Below, piece by piece: positions 1 to 8,635 of a DNA stretch of 64,000 bases. Origin of the DNA: RUG11690 sp045616665 (GTDB lineage: Bacteria > Bacteroidota > Bacteroidia > Bacteroidales > WCHB1-69); contig JAZLHE010000044.1 in NCBI GenBank assembly GCA_045616665.1, forward strand, positions 1 through 64,000, in the 5' to 3' direction. Made by a program: the position numbers and the translations under genes. The first letter of the stretch is position 1. Each line of letters begins with the position of its first letter. The notes under the pieces are model-generated. The model did no database searches. It was not told the origin of the DNA and saw only the letters and a list, made by a program, of their open reading frames with translations.

Positions 1-38
1 CCTTTCTATGTTTTTGGCATTTGAAAGGATTGTAAAAC

Positions 39-59
39 ACTGTCCCGGTACTGTCCCGG
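39..59. repeat. Short direct repeat ACTGTCCCGG x2 beside tRNA-Ser
   Basis: The 10-mer ACTGTCCCGG occurs at 39-48 and 50-59, about 55 bases beyond the 3' end of the tRNA-Ser gene. tRNA 3' ends are common integration targets, so this could be a remnant of an attachment site, but no integrase is visible in the window and the repeat may be incidental. Confidence 0.4.
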
Positions 60-69
60 CTGTTTTGAA

Positions 70-114
70 AAATTGCCGTAAAGTGCTGATTAAAAACGCT
101 TTATGGCAATTTTG
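70..114 (-). terminator. Probable terminator of tRNA-Ser
   Basis: Imperfect inverted repeat: AAAATTGCC-TAAAG on one side pairs with CTTTATGGCAATTTT on the other. Read on the minus strand it directly follows the tRNA-Ser 3' end and finishes in a T run. Confidence 0.55.
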
Positions 115-201
115 CGGAAAGTGAGGGATTCGAACCCCCGGACCCCCGAAGGGGTCAACAGATTTCGAGTCTGCCCCATTCGACCACTCTGGCAACTTTC
201 C
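115..201 (-). tRNA. tRNA-Ser (anticodon CGA)
   Basis: The minus strand folds as a class II tRNA: a 7-bp acceptor stem GGAAAGT/ACTTTCC, an anticodon arm with loop CTCGAAA giving anticodon CGA (serine, UCG codon), a long variable arm built on CCCC-TTCG-GGGG, and a T arm with GTTCGAATC. The discriminator base is G and CCA is not encoded. It lies alone, transcribed leftward, with a hairpin downstream. Confidence 0.95.
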
Positions 202-253
202 GTCGGCAAAAATACAACTTTTTTCCTTTCCCTCCGCAGCTGTAAACATAAAA

Positions 254-286
254 AAACCGAAAAGCCATCTTGTAACTTTTCGGTTT
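254..286 (-). terminator. Rho-independent terminator ending the RND/mce operon
   Basis: AAACCGAAAAG and CTTTTCGGTTT form an 11-bp stem around a short loop. On the minus strand the stem is followed by a run of T, 45 bases after the methylmalonyl-CoA epimerase stop codon. It could also act in the other direction, but no plus-strand gene precedes it. Confidence 0.8.
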
Positions 287-331
287 CTTTATAAATAGAA
301 AGTTCTAACGACTTTTTAATGTGTTTTGCCG

Positions 332-742
332 CTATTTTTCGGGTTGTTGGCACAATTCGGTCAATACACTGCAAGTTGACTTGGGATGCAGGAAGCCGAT
401 CATCAGGTTTTCTGCCCCTTTGCGAGGAGCCTTGTCAATCAAGCGAACACCTTTTTCTTCAACTTCGGCCAAAGTGTTGGCAACATTGTCAACGTTGAAG
501 GCAATGTGATGAACGCCTTCGCCCTTGTTGGCGATGAACTTGGCAATGGTGCTTTCTTCTGAAGTGGGTTCAAGCAATTCAATCTTGGTTTGTCCAACCT
601 TGAAGAAGGCAGTCTTTACTTTTTGATCAGCAACTTCTTCAATATTGTAACATTTCAGACCTAAAATATTTTCATAATAAGGAATGGCCTGGTTCAAATC
701 TTTAACGGCAATGCCGATGTGTTCGATGTGCGAAATATTCAT
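332..742 (-). CDS. mce: Methylmalonyl-CoA epimerase
   Basis: A 136-residue vicinal-oxygen-chelate (glyoxalase fold) protein with the length and layout of methylmalonyl-CoA epimerase. It starts with the first beta-alpha module (HIEHIGIAVKDL) and has a second module starting GVHHIAFNVDN; the conserved metal-ligand His residues and the C-terminal Glu (VLTEL) are present. The enzyme interconverts (2R)- and (2S)-methylmalonyl-CoA in the succinate-propionate pathway used by Bacteroidales fermenters. It is the last gene of a leftward cluster behind an RND efflux operon, 18 bases after a PII-like gene, and is followed by a terminator. Methylmalonyl-CoA mutase and decarboxylase genes are not in this window. 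Identity is confident from family resemblance; a link to the efflux genes is positional only. Confidence 0.93.
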   Translation of the reverse strand: MNISHIEHIGIAVKDLNQAIPYYENILGLKCYNIEEVADQKVKTAFFKVGQTKIELLEPTSEESTIAKFIANKGEGVHHIAFNVDNVANTLAEVEEKGVRLIDKAPRKGAENLMIGFLHPKSTCSVLTELCQQPEK

Positions 743-760
743 TGTTTTATGTTTAAGTGA

Positions 761-1054
761 TTAATTTTGACTTTCTACGGGCATAACGAAAGCGTGGATA
801 CCTTGTTGGGGTGCGCTTTCATCCAATTTCTTGATTTCGGCAAGCAGTGGAGCCACCTTGTCTGCCGGCATAAATGCCAGTAAAGCTGAATTCAAGGTTG
901 GCCATGCGTGGGTTCCATAATGCGGTTCACCCGTTTCGGTGCCGCGGCCTTGTACTTCCTGCCAGAAGGTAAATCCTCGGATTTCCAACTTGTCTAAAAT
1001 CTCGATGATTTCATCATAAAATGCTTGATAAAACGATATAAAAACGGCTTTCAT
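761..1054 (-). CDS. Small PII-superfamily-like protein of an RND efflux operon
   Basis: A 97-residue soluble protein with an alternating beta-alpha-beta pattern (MKAVFISFYQ start, helix YDEIIEILDKLEIRGF, strand near VMPV) that resembles the PII-like ferredoxin-fold superfamily. It lacks the long T-loop and canonical signatures of GlnB/GlnK. A conserved-looking central stretch (GRGTETGEPHYGTHAWP) could form a ligand or metal site. It lies 12 bases downstream of the RND permease gene and 18 upstream of mce, so it is very probably cotranscribed. PII-like proteins beside transporters often sense a ligand and modulate the transporter; that role here is inference. It could instead be an unrelated small alpha/beta protein. 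Confidence 0.6.
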   Translation of the reverse strand: MKAVFISFYQAFYDEIIEILDKLEIRGFTFWQEVQGRGTETGEPHYGTHAWPTLNSALLAFMPADKVAPLLAEIKKLDESAPQQGIHAFVMPVESQN

Positions 1055-1066
1055 AATTTTCTTTTT

Positions 1067-4000
1067 TTATTCGGCTTGATTTTCACTAATTGCTGTGGCT
1101 TGAAGAGCCAATGCCTTTTTCATTTTCCTCTTTTCGCCATAATCGGCAAAGATACTATAAAGAATTGGAATGAGAATCAAGGTTACCAAAGTTGAAATGG
1201 TCAAACCCCAGGCAACAACCATACCCATTGAGTTCCACATTTCGGCACCTTCGCCTTTGTCCAATGCCAACGGAATCATACCCAAAACAGTGGTCAACGT
1301 GGTCATCAAGATAGGACGAAGACGGGAACGTCCGCCTGTAACAACCGCATCCTTTACGCTCATGCCACGTTCACGGCACAAACTGGTGTAATCCACCAAT
1401 ACGATGCCGTTTTTGACTACGATACCGATCAGCATCATTGCTCCAATCAAGGCCATGATACCCAATGCGGTGTGCGTGAGGGCCAAGCCGATGAATACTC
1501 CGGTGAAGGCGAACGGGATGGAGAACATAATGACGAACGGGTAAACGAAGGATTCAAACTGGGCGGCCATCACGACATATACCAACATTACGATCAGCAA
1601 CATCAGCGTGATGATGTCTTTGAAGGCATCTTGTTGGTCTTCCCAAGTACCTGCAATCTTATAATCCAATGTGTTCGGAATTTCCATATTGTCAAGTTCG
1701 TTCTGTGCGGCGGCGACAATGTCACTCAAAACGGCATCTTTACCAACGACACAAGAAACCTTAACCATACGTTCACGATCCTTACGCACGATGGTTGGCG
1801 GCGTGAAGCTTTCAACGACCTTGCCTACGTCTCCAATACGAATGCCGCGACCTTGATTGTTGTACATCAGGATGTTCTCAATAGAACGGGTTTCTTCACG
1901 GAATTCGGGAGCGTAGCGTACGCGGATGTTGTATTCGTCACCATCTTCACGGAAATACGAAGCGGTATAGCCGTTGAAACGATTACGGACGTAACCGGCG
2001 GCAGTCGTTGAACTCAAACCGTTTTCTGCCAATTTGGTACGGTCAAGTAATACTCGCAATTCAGGAGTGTATTCGTCACGGCTGATAACAACTTCCGTAC
2101 AACCAGGAACCTGTCGCATACGATCGGCCACTTTGGCGGCAAAATCATCCGTGGTATTGAAATCATAACAATACAATTCTATATCTACCGTTGACTGTCC
2201 ACCCATATTGCCCTGGCCGGTGGATACAGAATAGGAGTTGATTTCAATATGCTTGCGCATAATTTCACGAATACCGTCCGAAATTTCCGTGATGGATTTG
2301 TCACGTTCGGTCTTCTTGCTTAATCTGATGTTGAAAGACAGCAAATGAGTACCATTGTCACGCATTAAGCTGAAGGTGTTGTCTTCGTCAGGTTGACCTA
2401 CGGAAAAGTTGACACGTCTGACTTCGTTGGGGTAGGCCTCTCTGATTTCCTTTACCAGTTCGTCACCTAAGGCACGAGTGGTTTCGACACGCGTACCCAT
2501 TGGCAACTTGACAGTTGCACTCAAACGGGCATTATCTTGTGTTGGGAAAAATTCTGTCGGAATAAATTTGATCAGGATGCAACTTGAACCAAAAACGACA
2601 ATGGCGATGATAACCACGGTCTTACGATGATTGACGCACCAACGTAACATAGATGCGTAAGCGTCATCCAACCAATTCAAAAATCTTTCAATAGGCGCAT
2701 AAACGGCAGCAAACCATTTGCTCTTTTTCGGATTCTTTTTCAACATCAAAGAACAAAGCATAGGTGTCAAGGTCATAGCGGCCATCAGGGAGATGGCGAT
2801 AACGATGGTGACAATCCAACCCAATTGCTTGAACAAGACACCTGACATACCGGTGATGAAGGTCAATGGCAAGAATACGGCTACAATAACGAGTGTTGAT
2901 GCCACGATGGAAAGGGAAACCTCGCTGGTGGCAAATACGGAAGCCGCTTTCGGGTTGGAACCGCGTTCGATATGGGTAGTGATATTTTCCAAAACGACGA
3001 TGGAGTCATCGACGACCATACCGATGGCAATACTCAATGATGACAAAGAGATGATATTCAGTGTGTTACCTGTAATCAACAAATAGATGAAAGAACCAAT
3101 AAGGGAGACAGGCACTACCACGGCAATGATGATGGTGGCCCTCCATCGTCCTAAGAAGAAGAGTACGACAACGACTACCAACAACAAGATAATCAAGATG
3201 GTTTCTTCCAAACTGGCGATGGTGTTGGTGATGTTTTCGGAGTTATCTACCAAGATGTCCAATTTTACGTCAGCTGGAAGACTCTTCTTGATTGAAGGAA
3301 GTTGGTCTTTCACCTTTTGAGCAATTTCCACGGTGTTGGCATCGGTTTGTTTTTGGATGATGACCATAGCACCACGGCTGTCGTTGGTGAAAACCTCCTG
3401 CATACGTTCTTGCAGGGTATCTTTCACTTGGGCTACATCTTTTAAATAAATATTCTTATTGGAATAACTGCCTACCACGACATCTTCCATTTCGTATGCG
3501 TCTTCAAATTCGCCATCCACACGCAGAGTATAAGTCTTGGATCCTACGTCCATGATACCCAGGGACACGTTTCTGTTTTCTGCGCCCAAAACGCTGGCAA
3601 TGCCTTCGATGGTGAGGTTGTAAGCCTCCAATTTGTAAGGATCGCAATAAACTTGGATTTCGCGTTGAGGTGCACCTGATATAGAAACGGCGCCCACACC
3701 GCTGATACGGCTAAGTGGAGAAGCAACTTTGTCGTCCAAAATCTTGTAAAGGGCCTGGGTGCTTTGGTCTGATTCTACCGAAAGCATTACGATAGGAAGG
3801 TCGTCGGCACTAAACTTGAACAAGAACGGCTGGTTGGCTTCGTCGGGTAATTGGGACGTAACCATATCCAATTTGTCGCGGACATCGTTGGTCTTTTCTT
3901 CAATATCCACGCCATATTCAAATTCCAAGTAGATGATAGAATAGTTTTCCTTTGAGTTGGAAGTGATGTGTTTCATATCACTCAAAGTGTTCAAGACATT

Positions 4001-4204
4001 CTCCAACGGCTTGGAAACGTTGTCTTCTATATCTTCGGCACTCGCACCAGGATAAACCGTGAAAACCATAATGGTATTACTGTCCATGTGCGGGAATAAG
4101 TCAACGGGAAGTTTGGTCAAGGAAAAAATACCGATAATGACAACGGCAACATAAATCAGCCCTGTCATAATCGGACGACTAACGGATTTTTGATATAAAC
4201 TCAT
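1067..4204 (-). CDS. RND-family efflux pump, inner-membrane permease (HAE1/AcrB type)
   Basis: At 1045 residues this has the usual length of AcrB-type hydrophobe/amphiphile efflux permeases. The N-terminal membrane segment (about residues 12-30) is followed by a large periplasmic porter domain, a block of helices with the proton-relay pair Asp399-Asp400 in IGMVVDDSIVV, a second porter domain, and a last helix block carrying the conserved Lys in GIVVKNGIVLVDY and the GGRSRLRPILMTT loop. It should work as a proton-driven trimer with the adaptor lipoprotein and the TolC-like channel encoded just upstream (30- and 56-base gaps), exporting toxic amphiphiles or drugs from the periplasm or inner leaflet. 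The substrate cannot be read from sequence. No frameshift or missing relay residue is seen. Confidence 0.95.
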   Translation of the reverse strand: MSLYQKSVSRPIMTGLIYVAVVIIGIFSLTKLPVDLFPHMDSNTIMVFTVYPGASAEDIEDNVSKPLENVLNTLSDMKHITSNSKENYSIIYLEFEYGVDIEEKTNDVRDKLDMVTSQLPDEANQPFLFKFSADDLPIVMLSVESDQSTQALYKILDDKVASPLSRISGVGAVSISGAPQREIQVYCDPYKLEAYNLTIEGIASVLGAENRNVSLGIMDVGSKTYTLRVDGEFEDAYEMEDVVVGSYSNKNIYLKDVAQVKDTLQERMQEVFTNDSRGAMVIIQKQTDANTVEIAQKVKDQLPSIKKSLPADVKLDILVDNSENITNTIASLEETILIILLLVVVVVLFFLGRWRATIIIAVVVPVSLIGSFIYLLITGNTLNIISLSSLSIAIGMVVDDSIVVLENITTHIERGSNPKAASVFATSEVSLSIVASTLVIVAVFLPLTFITGMSGVLFKQLGWIVTIVIAISLMAAMTLTPMLCSLMLKKNPKKSKWFAAVYAPIERFLNWLDDAYASMLRWCVNHRKTVVIIAIVVFGSSCILIKFIPTEFFPTQDNARLSATVKLPMGTRVETTRALGDELVKEIREAYPNEVRRVNFSVGQPDEDNTFSLMRDNGTHLLSFNIRLSKKTERDKSITEISDGIREIMRKHIEINSYSVSTGQGNMGGQSTVDIELYCYDFNTTDDFAAKVADRMRQVPGCTEVVISRDEYTPELRVLLDRTKLAENGLSSTTAAGYVRNRFNGYTASYFREDGDEYNIRVRYAPEFREETRSIENILMYNNQGRGIRIGDVGKVVESFTPPTIVRKDRERMVKVSCVVGKDAVLSDIVAAAQNELDNMEIPNTLDYKIAGTWEDQQDAFKDIITLMLLIVMLVYVVMAAQFESFVYPFVIMFSIPFAFTGVFIGLALTHTALGIMALIGAMMLIGIVVKNGIVLVDYTSLCRERGMSVKDAVVTGGRSRLRPILMTTLTTVLGMIPLALDKGEGAEMWNSMGMVVAWGLTISTLVTLILIPILYSIFADYGEKRKMKKALALQATAISENQAE

Positions 4205-4234
4205 ATCCTTCTGATTTTCAGATTAGTAGTAAAA

Positions 4235-5245
4235 TTATTTTTCAATGTCAACTTCCAAACTGTCTTTCAGTCTTGCCAAGCCGGAAGTGGCCAAATAAAC
4301 ACCGTCCTTGATGTCTTCGTTGAGCAATTCGTACTTGGTGTCCAAGTGACGTCCTAATTGAACCTGCTTGAAGAAAACGCGGCCGTTGTCGTAAACGTAA
4401 ACATAACGGTTGCCAGAACCTTGCTGTCTGTAAATGGCTTCGTCGGGAACGACGATGTGGTTGACCATACCAAAGTTGATGGTTACGCGAGCATACATAC
4501 CCGGACGAACGCGGCGATCACCGTTTGGCAATTGAATTTCCACTGGGAACGTGTGGGTCGTACCGTCAATGGTGGGATAAATCAAGCTGACGTTTCCTTT
4601 GAAAACCTCACCGTCGTATGCATCAACGAGAATGTCCACCGGCATACCGACTTTCACTTTAGTAAATAATGCTTCTGAAATGTTGATGAGCATCTTGACT
4701 GGGTTGATTTGCTGTACCTGAACCACGGGAAGTCCGCCGTACAAGTCTCCGCTATCATAGTTTCTGGCGGTGATGACGCCATTCAACGGACTAAGTAACT
4801 GCGTGTTTTCCAATAAGTTGTCGTAAGAAGTCTGGGTAACGTCCAGATTCGTTTTCATAGCGTCCCAGTCAGATTTTGAAACGCCGCCGACTTTGTAAAG
4901 TTCGTCAATACGCTTGAAACTGGTTTTCAAGTTGTCCAATTGGCTTTTGGTTTGCTTCAGACTGTTTTCGTTCATCTGCACCAAGACCTGACCTTTGGTA
5001 ACATAGTCACCCACTTCCACGAAAATCTTGTCAATACGTCCGCCTGTCAAAGGTGCGATGTTGTTTACGGCCTCTGCTTGGATGATGGCAGTGTATTCGT
5101 ACAACTGTTCCACTTCCTGAATGGCAACCTGTTGTACCTTGATTTTGAATTTTTCATCCACGGTGCCGGTGTCGGCTTTCTTGTTAGAGCAGGCGGCAAA
5201 AATCATCAAACAGCCCATCAATCCGAATAAAAAGTTTTTTTTCAT
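4235..5245 (-). CDS. RND efflux periplasmic adaptor (membrane fusion) lipoprotein
   Basis: A 336-residue HlyD/AcrA-type adaptor. The N-terminus is a lipoprotein signal with a lipobox (IFAAC, Cys about residue 19). After it come a barrel-sandwich lipoyl half (APLTGGRIDKIFVEVGDYV), a short alpha-hairpin with coiled-coil character (about residues 85-140), the second lipoyl half (SPLNGVITARNYDSGD), a beta-barrel domain and a membrane-proximal domain (VVPDEAIYR). It links the TolC-like channel and the RND permease across the periplasm. It is the second gene in the leftward operon, between the outer-membrane channel gene and the permease gene. Confidence 0.94.
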   Translation of the reverse strand: MKKNFLFGLMGCLMIFAACSNKKADTGTVDEKFKIKVQQVAIQEVEQLYEYTAIIQAEAVNNIAPLTGGRIDKIFVEVGDYVTKGQVLVQMNENSLKQTKSQLDNLKTSFKRIDELYKVGGVSKSDWDAMKTNLDVTQTSYDNLLENTQLLSPLNGVITARNYDSGDLYGGLPVVQVQQINPVKMLINISEALFTKVKVGMPVDILVDAYDGEVFKGNVSLIYPTIDGTTHTFPVEIQLPNGDRRVRPGMYARVTINFGMVNHIVVPDEAIYRQQGSGNRYVYVYDNGRVFFKQVQLGRHLDTKYELLNEDIKDGVYLATSGLARLKDSLEVDIEK

Positions 5246-5300
5246 TGTTTATATATTTTAATTTTTATTTCCGAAATTAATAAAGTCAAAGGTTAGGGGA

Positions 5301-6641
5301 TTATTCATTGCCGATTAAAGCGTCCAAAGAAGCTTTTGCCGTTAAATAGTTAAATAGAGATTGGCAATAGGTAAGACGAGTGGTGGTAAGCATCAATTCG
5401 GCGGCGTTGAGGTCAATCCAGGTGTTTAGGCCGACTTCGTATTGTTTTTGTGCGATTTCGTGTGTCTTTTCTGCCTGTAGCATTGTTTCCTTGTCAGATA
5501 CAAGGTCTTCCAACGACTGCTGCATATCATTCAGGTAGCTTTGCGCTCCAAGACGAAGATTGCGTTCCACATCAAGGCGTTGGTCTTCCATATTTTGGAT
5601 GTTCAGGTTGGTTTGTTTGAGTTGATAGGATGTGGCTGCCCAGGAAACGATGGGAACAGACAAGCCCAGACCGATGACCGAATACGGAAAATTGTTGAAT
5701 TCACCGCCAGTGTCACCCATACCGTTATACATTAGACTTCCTGTAAAGGCCAAATTGGGACAAGCGGAACTCTTGATAATCTTTTTGGATTGCTGCAGTT
5801 CCTCGATTCCAAGGTCCAATTGACGCAAGGAACTGTTGTTGTCCAAACTGATTTGATCCAGCTGCGGAACGAAGGAATTCAAGATTTCTTCTTCATAATC
5901 ATATAGCTCGCCGTCAAAAATTACAGGTTCATTCACATCCATACCCAAAATGATCTTGAGTCTCATATAGGCTAAGGTGGTGGCTTTGGCGGCAGAAGTC
6001 ACGTCGGGGCGCAAATTCTGTAATGCCACGTCGGAACGGAGTTTCTCAAAATCGGATACTAAGCCCTGATTGTACTGTTTCGTCACCAAGTCGTTGTTGG
6101 CCTTTGAATTTTCGTAACTTTGCAGCAGTACCTCGTGTCCCTGTTTCGCTACCAGATAAGTGTAATAGGCCTGCTTGATTTGATTGATCAACTCCAATTT
6201 GGAGGAACGGGCGGATTCCATAGCCAGTTCCACGTCCATTTGTGATAATTTCAGACTGGTCCACAAGGCTGGAGCAATGACAGGCAGTGACAAAGATGCG
6301 CCTACCGAATAGTTATGGTCTTTACCTACCTTGATATTCATATCCTGACCTCCCATGCTCATAGCCATACTCTGTTTTAAAAGGGTGTATTGATAAGAGC
6401 CGGACAATGACACATTGGGGAAAAGTGACACAATCTGTTCTTTCTTGTATTCTTGTTTAATCTGAATGTCTCGTCCCGCAATGCGAATGGAAGGACTTTC
6501 GCTGAGTCCTATTTCAATGGCTTTTTGCAAATTGATGTGTACGGAATCTCTTTTTTCCTGAGCAATGATTAGTCCTGTTGAGAGAAACAGTAGGCTCGCA
6601 ATCAAGCTGAATCTTGAAATTTTCTTGAGGTAAATTGTCAT
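5301..6641 (-). CDS. TolC-family outer membrane efflux channel
   Basis: A 446-residue outer membrane factor of the RND pump. A Sec signal peptide ends near LIIAQE, followed by the typical tandem arrangement of long periplasmic helices (for example the IGLSESPSIRIAGRDIQIKQ start and the EKTHEIAQKQYEVGLNTWIDL helix near the C-terminus) and short beta-strand segments. Such proteins trimerise into an outer membrane barrel plus periplasmic helical tunnel. First gene of the leftward operon, with a TAnnTTTG box (TAAATTTG on the minus strand at 6722-6729) about 80 bases upstream. Confidence 0.93.
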   Translation of the reverse strand: MTIYLKKISRFSLIASLLFLSTGLIIAQEKRDSVHINLQKAIEIGLSESPSIRIAGRDIQIKQEYKKEQIVSLFPNVSLSGSYQYTLLKQSMAMSMGGQDMNIKVGKDHNYSVGASLSLPVIAPALWTSLKLSQMDVELAMESARSSKLELINQIKQAYYTYLVAKQGHEVLLQSYENSKANNDLVTKQYNQGLVSDFEKLRSDVALQNLRPDVTSAAKATTLAYMRLKIILGMDVNEPVIFDGELYDYEEEILNSFVPQLDQISLDNNSSLRQLDLGIEELQQSKKIIKSSACPNLAFTGSLMYNGMGDTGGEFNNFPYSVIGLGLSVPIVSWAATSYQLKQTNLNIQNMEDQRLDVERNLRLGAQSYLNDMQQSLEDLVSDKETMLQAEKTHEIAQKQYEVGLNTWIDLNAAELMLTTTRLTYCQSLFNYLTAKASLDALIGNE

Positions 6642-6721
6642 TTTTATCTAAAGTTATATATTGTTAATATTCTAATTCATAAATATTTACTCTATATTTA
6701 TAGGGCAAATTTTTGAATGTG

Positions 6722-6729
6722 CAAATTTA
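6722..6729 (-). promoter_or_regulatory. Bacteroidota -7 box for the efflux operon
   Basis: TAAATTTG on the minus strand matches TAnnTTTG and sits about 80 bases before the tolC-like start. No clear TTG -33 element was found, so the call rests on the -7 box alone. Confidence 0.45.
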
Positions 6730-6869
6730 CTGATTTTTTAGTAATAAAAATGGGTAAAAAAACGATTTTCAATCAAAATGAAAAATACTTCAATGAAAGA
6801 GGATTTTTTGCCGATGAAAAATAAGTGGAAAAAAATTTACAAGATGGTTCGTATATGAGGAAATATTTG

Positions 6870-6877
6870 TAATTTTG
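6870..6877 (+). promoter_or_regulatory. Bacteroidota -7 box for pyrG
   Basis: TAATTTTG matches TAnnTTTG, 19 bases before the pyrG ATG. The leader would be about 12 nt long. Confidence 0.55.
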
Positions 6878-6896
6878 CTGATTAAAATTTTATACA

Positions 6897-8504
6897 ATGG
6901 CTACAAAATATGTATTTGTCTCAGGTGGTGTGGTATCTGGCTTAGGAAAAGGTATCACGGCAGCATCTCTTGGTCGTCTATTGAAATCACGTGGCGTGAA
7001 AGTGACCATGCAAAAATTGGATCCTTATCTGAATATGGATCCCGGAACGATGAACCCTTATCAGCACGGTGAAGTTTTTGTTACGGAAGACGGTGGCGAA
7101 ACCGATTTGGATATCGGTCATTACGAACGGTTCATAGACGAGAGTCTGAGCAAATATTGCAATGTTACGGCTGGGAAAGTATATTATCAGGTCATCGACA
7201 ACGAGCGAAACGGTGCCTACGCGGGTTCTACCATTCAGATGATTCCTCATATTACCAATATGATCAAGGATAAAATCCGCCTGAATGCGCAATCCAACAA
7301 TGCTGAAGTGGCTATCGTGGAAATCGGCGGTACCGTGGGCGATTACGAAAGTTTGCCATTTTTGGAAGCCATCCGCCAATTTTCCAGCGAGGAAGGCTAC
7401 GACAATTGTATGTACATTCACGTGGCGCTGATTCCATTCATCACGCCGAGCAACGAGTTGAAGACCAAACCGGCACAGCACAGTGTGAAAGAACTGTTGA
7501 GCTTGGGTATCCAACCCGATATTCTGGTCTGTCGCTGCGACCGTCCCCTTGGAAAGGACATCAAGCAGAAATTGTCGCTGTTCTGCAACGTGAAGCTTGA
7601 ATGCGTTGTCGAAAATACGAATATGCCGTCTTTGTACGAAGTGCCATTGGCTTTGGAAGAAGAAGGCTTGGCCGAGCAGGTGATTAAGCGTCTGAAGATT
7701 CAGTGTCAGGAAAAGAATCTTCAGGATTGGGAAGATATGGTGAATCGTAGCAAAAAATTGTCTCATCATAGCAAAATCGGACTGGTGGGCAAGTATATTG
7801 AATTGCAAGATGCCTATATCAGCGTAGTGGAAGCTTTGAAACATGCTTCAATTTATAACGATACCAAATTGGAAATCAAGTGGATTGATTCGGAAGATAT
7901 TACCGAAAAGACCGCCGGCACCTTGTTGAATGATGTGGATGCCATTATCATCCCTGGCGGCTTTGGATCTCGTGGCGTCGAAGGAAAAATCAATGCGGCC
8001 CGCTTTGCCCGTGAAAACAAAATTCCTTATCTCGGTTTGTGTTTGGGTATGCAAATCGCCATCATCGAATTTGCCCGCCATATTTGTAAGTTGGATAAAG
8101 CCAACAGCAAGGAAATCGATTCCAACACGCCTTATCCGGTCATCGATTTCTTGCCTGGACAAAATGAATATAGTATGCTGGGTGGAACCTTGCGCCTCGG
8201 TAAATATCCTTGTAAGTTGAAAAAAGGTACGAAGGCTTACGAAGCATACGGCGAAGAGATGATTTCAGAACGTCACCGCCATCGCTATGAAGTGAATAAT
8301 GATTATCGTGAAGTGCTTTCTCAAAACGGTATGGTGTTCTGTGGCACTTCTCCCAACGACAGCATCGTGGAGATGATTGAACTGCCCGATCATCCTTGGT
8401 TCGTGGCTTGCCAATTCCATCCGGAGTTGAAATCTCGACCCAATCGTCCGCATCCGTTGTTTATGGGCTTTATGAAAGCCGCGGTTCAGTTTGCGAAAAA
8501 ATAG
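6897..8504 (+). CDS. pyrG: CTP synthase
   Basis: A 535-residue full-length CTP synthase that makes CTP from UTP, ATP and glutamine in the last step of pyrimidine nucleotide synthesis. The N-terminal synthetase domain opens with the strand and P-loop FVSGGVVSGLGKGI and contains the family stretch LDPYLNMDPGTMNP. The C-terminal class I glutamine amidotransferase domain has the oxyanion strand IIPGGFGSRG, the nucleophile Cys382 in GLCLGMQ and the His-Glu pair in CQFHPE. The start is supported by a TAnnTTTG box 19 bases upstream. It is monocistronic, with a strong hairpin terminator just after the stop. Confidence 0.98.
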   Translation: MATKYVFVSGGVVSGLGKGITAASLGRLLKSRGVKVTMQKLDPYLNMDPGTMNPYQHGEVFVTEDGGETDLDIGHYERFIDESLSKYCNVTAGKVYYQVIDNERNGAYAGSTIQMIPHITNMIKDKIRLNAQSNNAEVAIVEIGGTVGDYESLPFLEAIRQFSSEEGYDNCMYIHVALIPFITPSNELKTKPAQHSVKELLSLGIQPDILVCRCDRPLGKDIKQKLSLFCNVKLECVVENTNMPSLYEVPLALEEEGLAEQVIKRLKIQCQEKNLQDWEDMVNRSKKLSHHSKIGLVGKYIELQDAYISVVEALKHASIYNDTKLEIKWIDSEDITEKTAGTLLNDVDAIIIPGGFGSRGVEGKINAARFARENKIPYLGLCLGMQIAIIEFARHICKLDKANSKEIDSNTPYPVIDFLPGQNEYSMLGGTLRLGKYPCKLKKGTKAYEAYGEEMISERHRHRYEVNNDYREVLSQNGMVFCGTSPNDSIVEMIELPDHPWFVACQFHPELKSRPNRPHPLFMGFMKAAVQFAKK

Positions 8505-8518
8505 TTTAAATAGAGTGA

Positions 8519-8557
8519 ATATAGGCAGGGTTAATCCTGCCTATTTGCTCGTTTTTC
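8519..8557 (+). terminator. Terminator of pyrG
   Basis: ATAGGCAGG and CCTGCCTAT form a perfect stem around a short loop, followed by a T-rich tract, about 15 bases after the pyrG stop codon. Confidence 0.85.
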
Positions 8558-8635
8558 GGACCGATGTTGCCTTCAATAATTCGTTCTGAAAAAATTAATT
8601 TTTTATGTTAAAAAAGGTTACTTGCTTAGTCTGAA

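Noticed and set aside
39..201. tRNA-Ser with flanking repeat as a prophage or integrative-element attachment site
   Set aside because: Only a 10-base tandem repeat is present; there is no integrase and no copy of the tRNA 3' end within the window.
6987..7844. 285-codon open frame antisense to pyrG
   Set aside because: It lies entirely within pyrG on the opposite strand, and its composition is that of a shadow frame.
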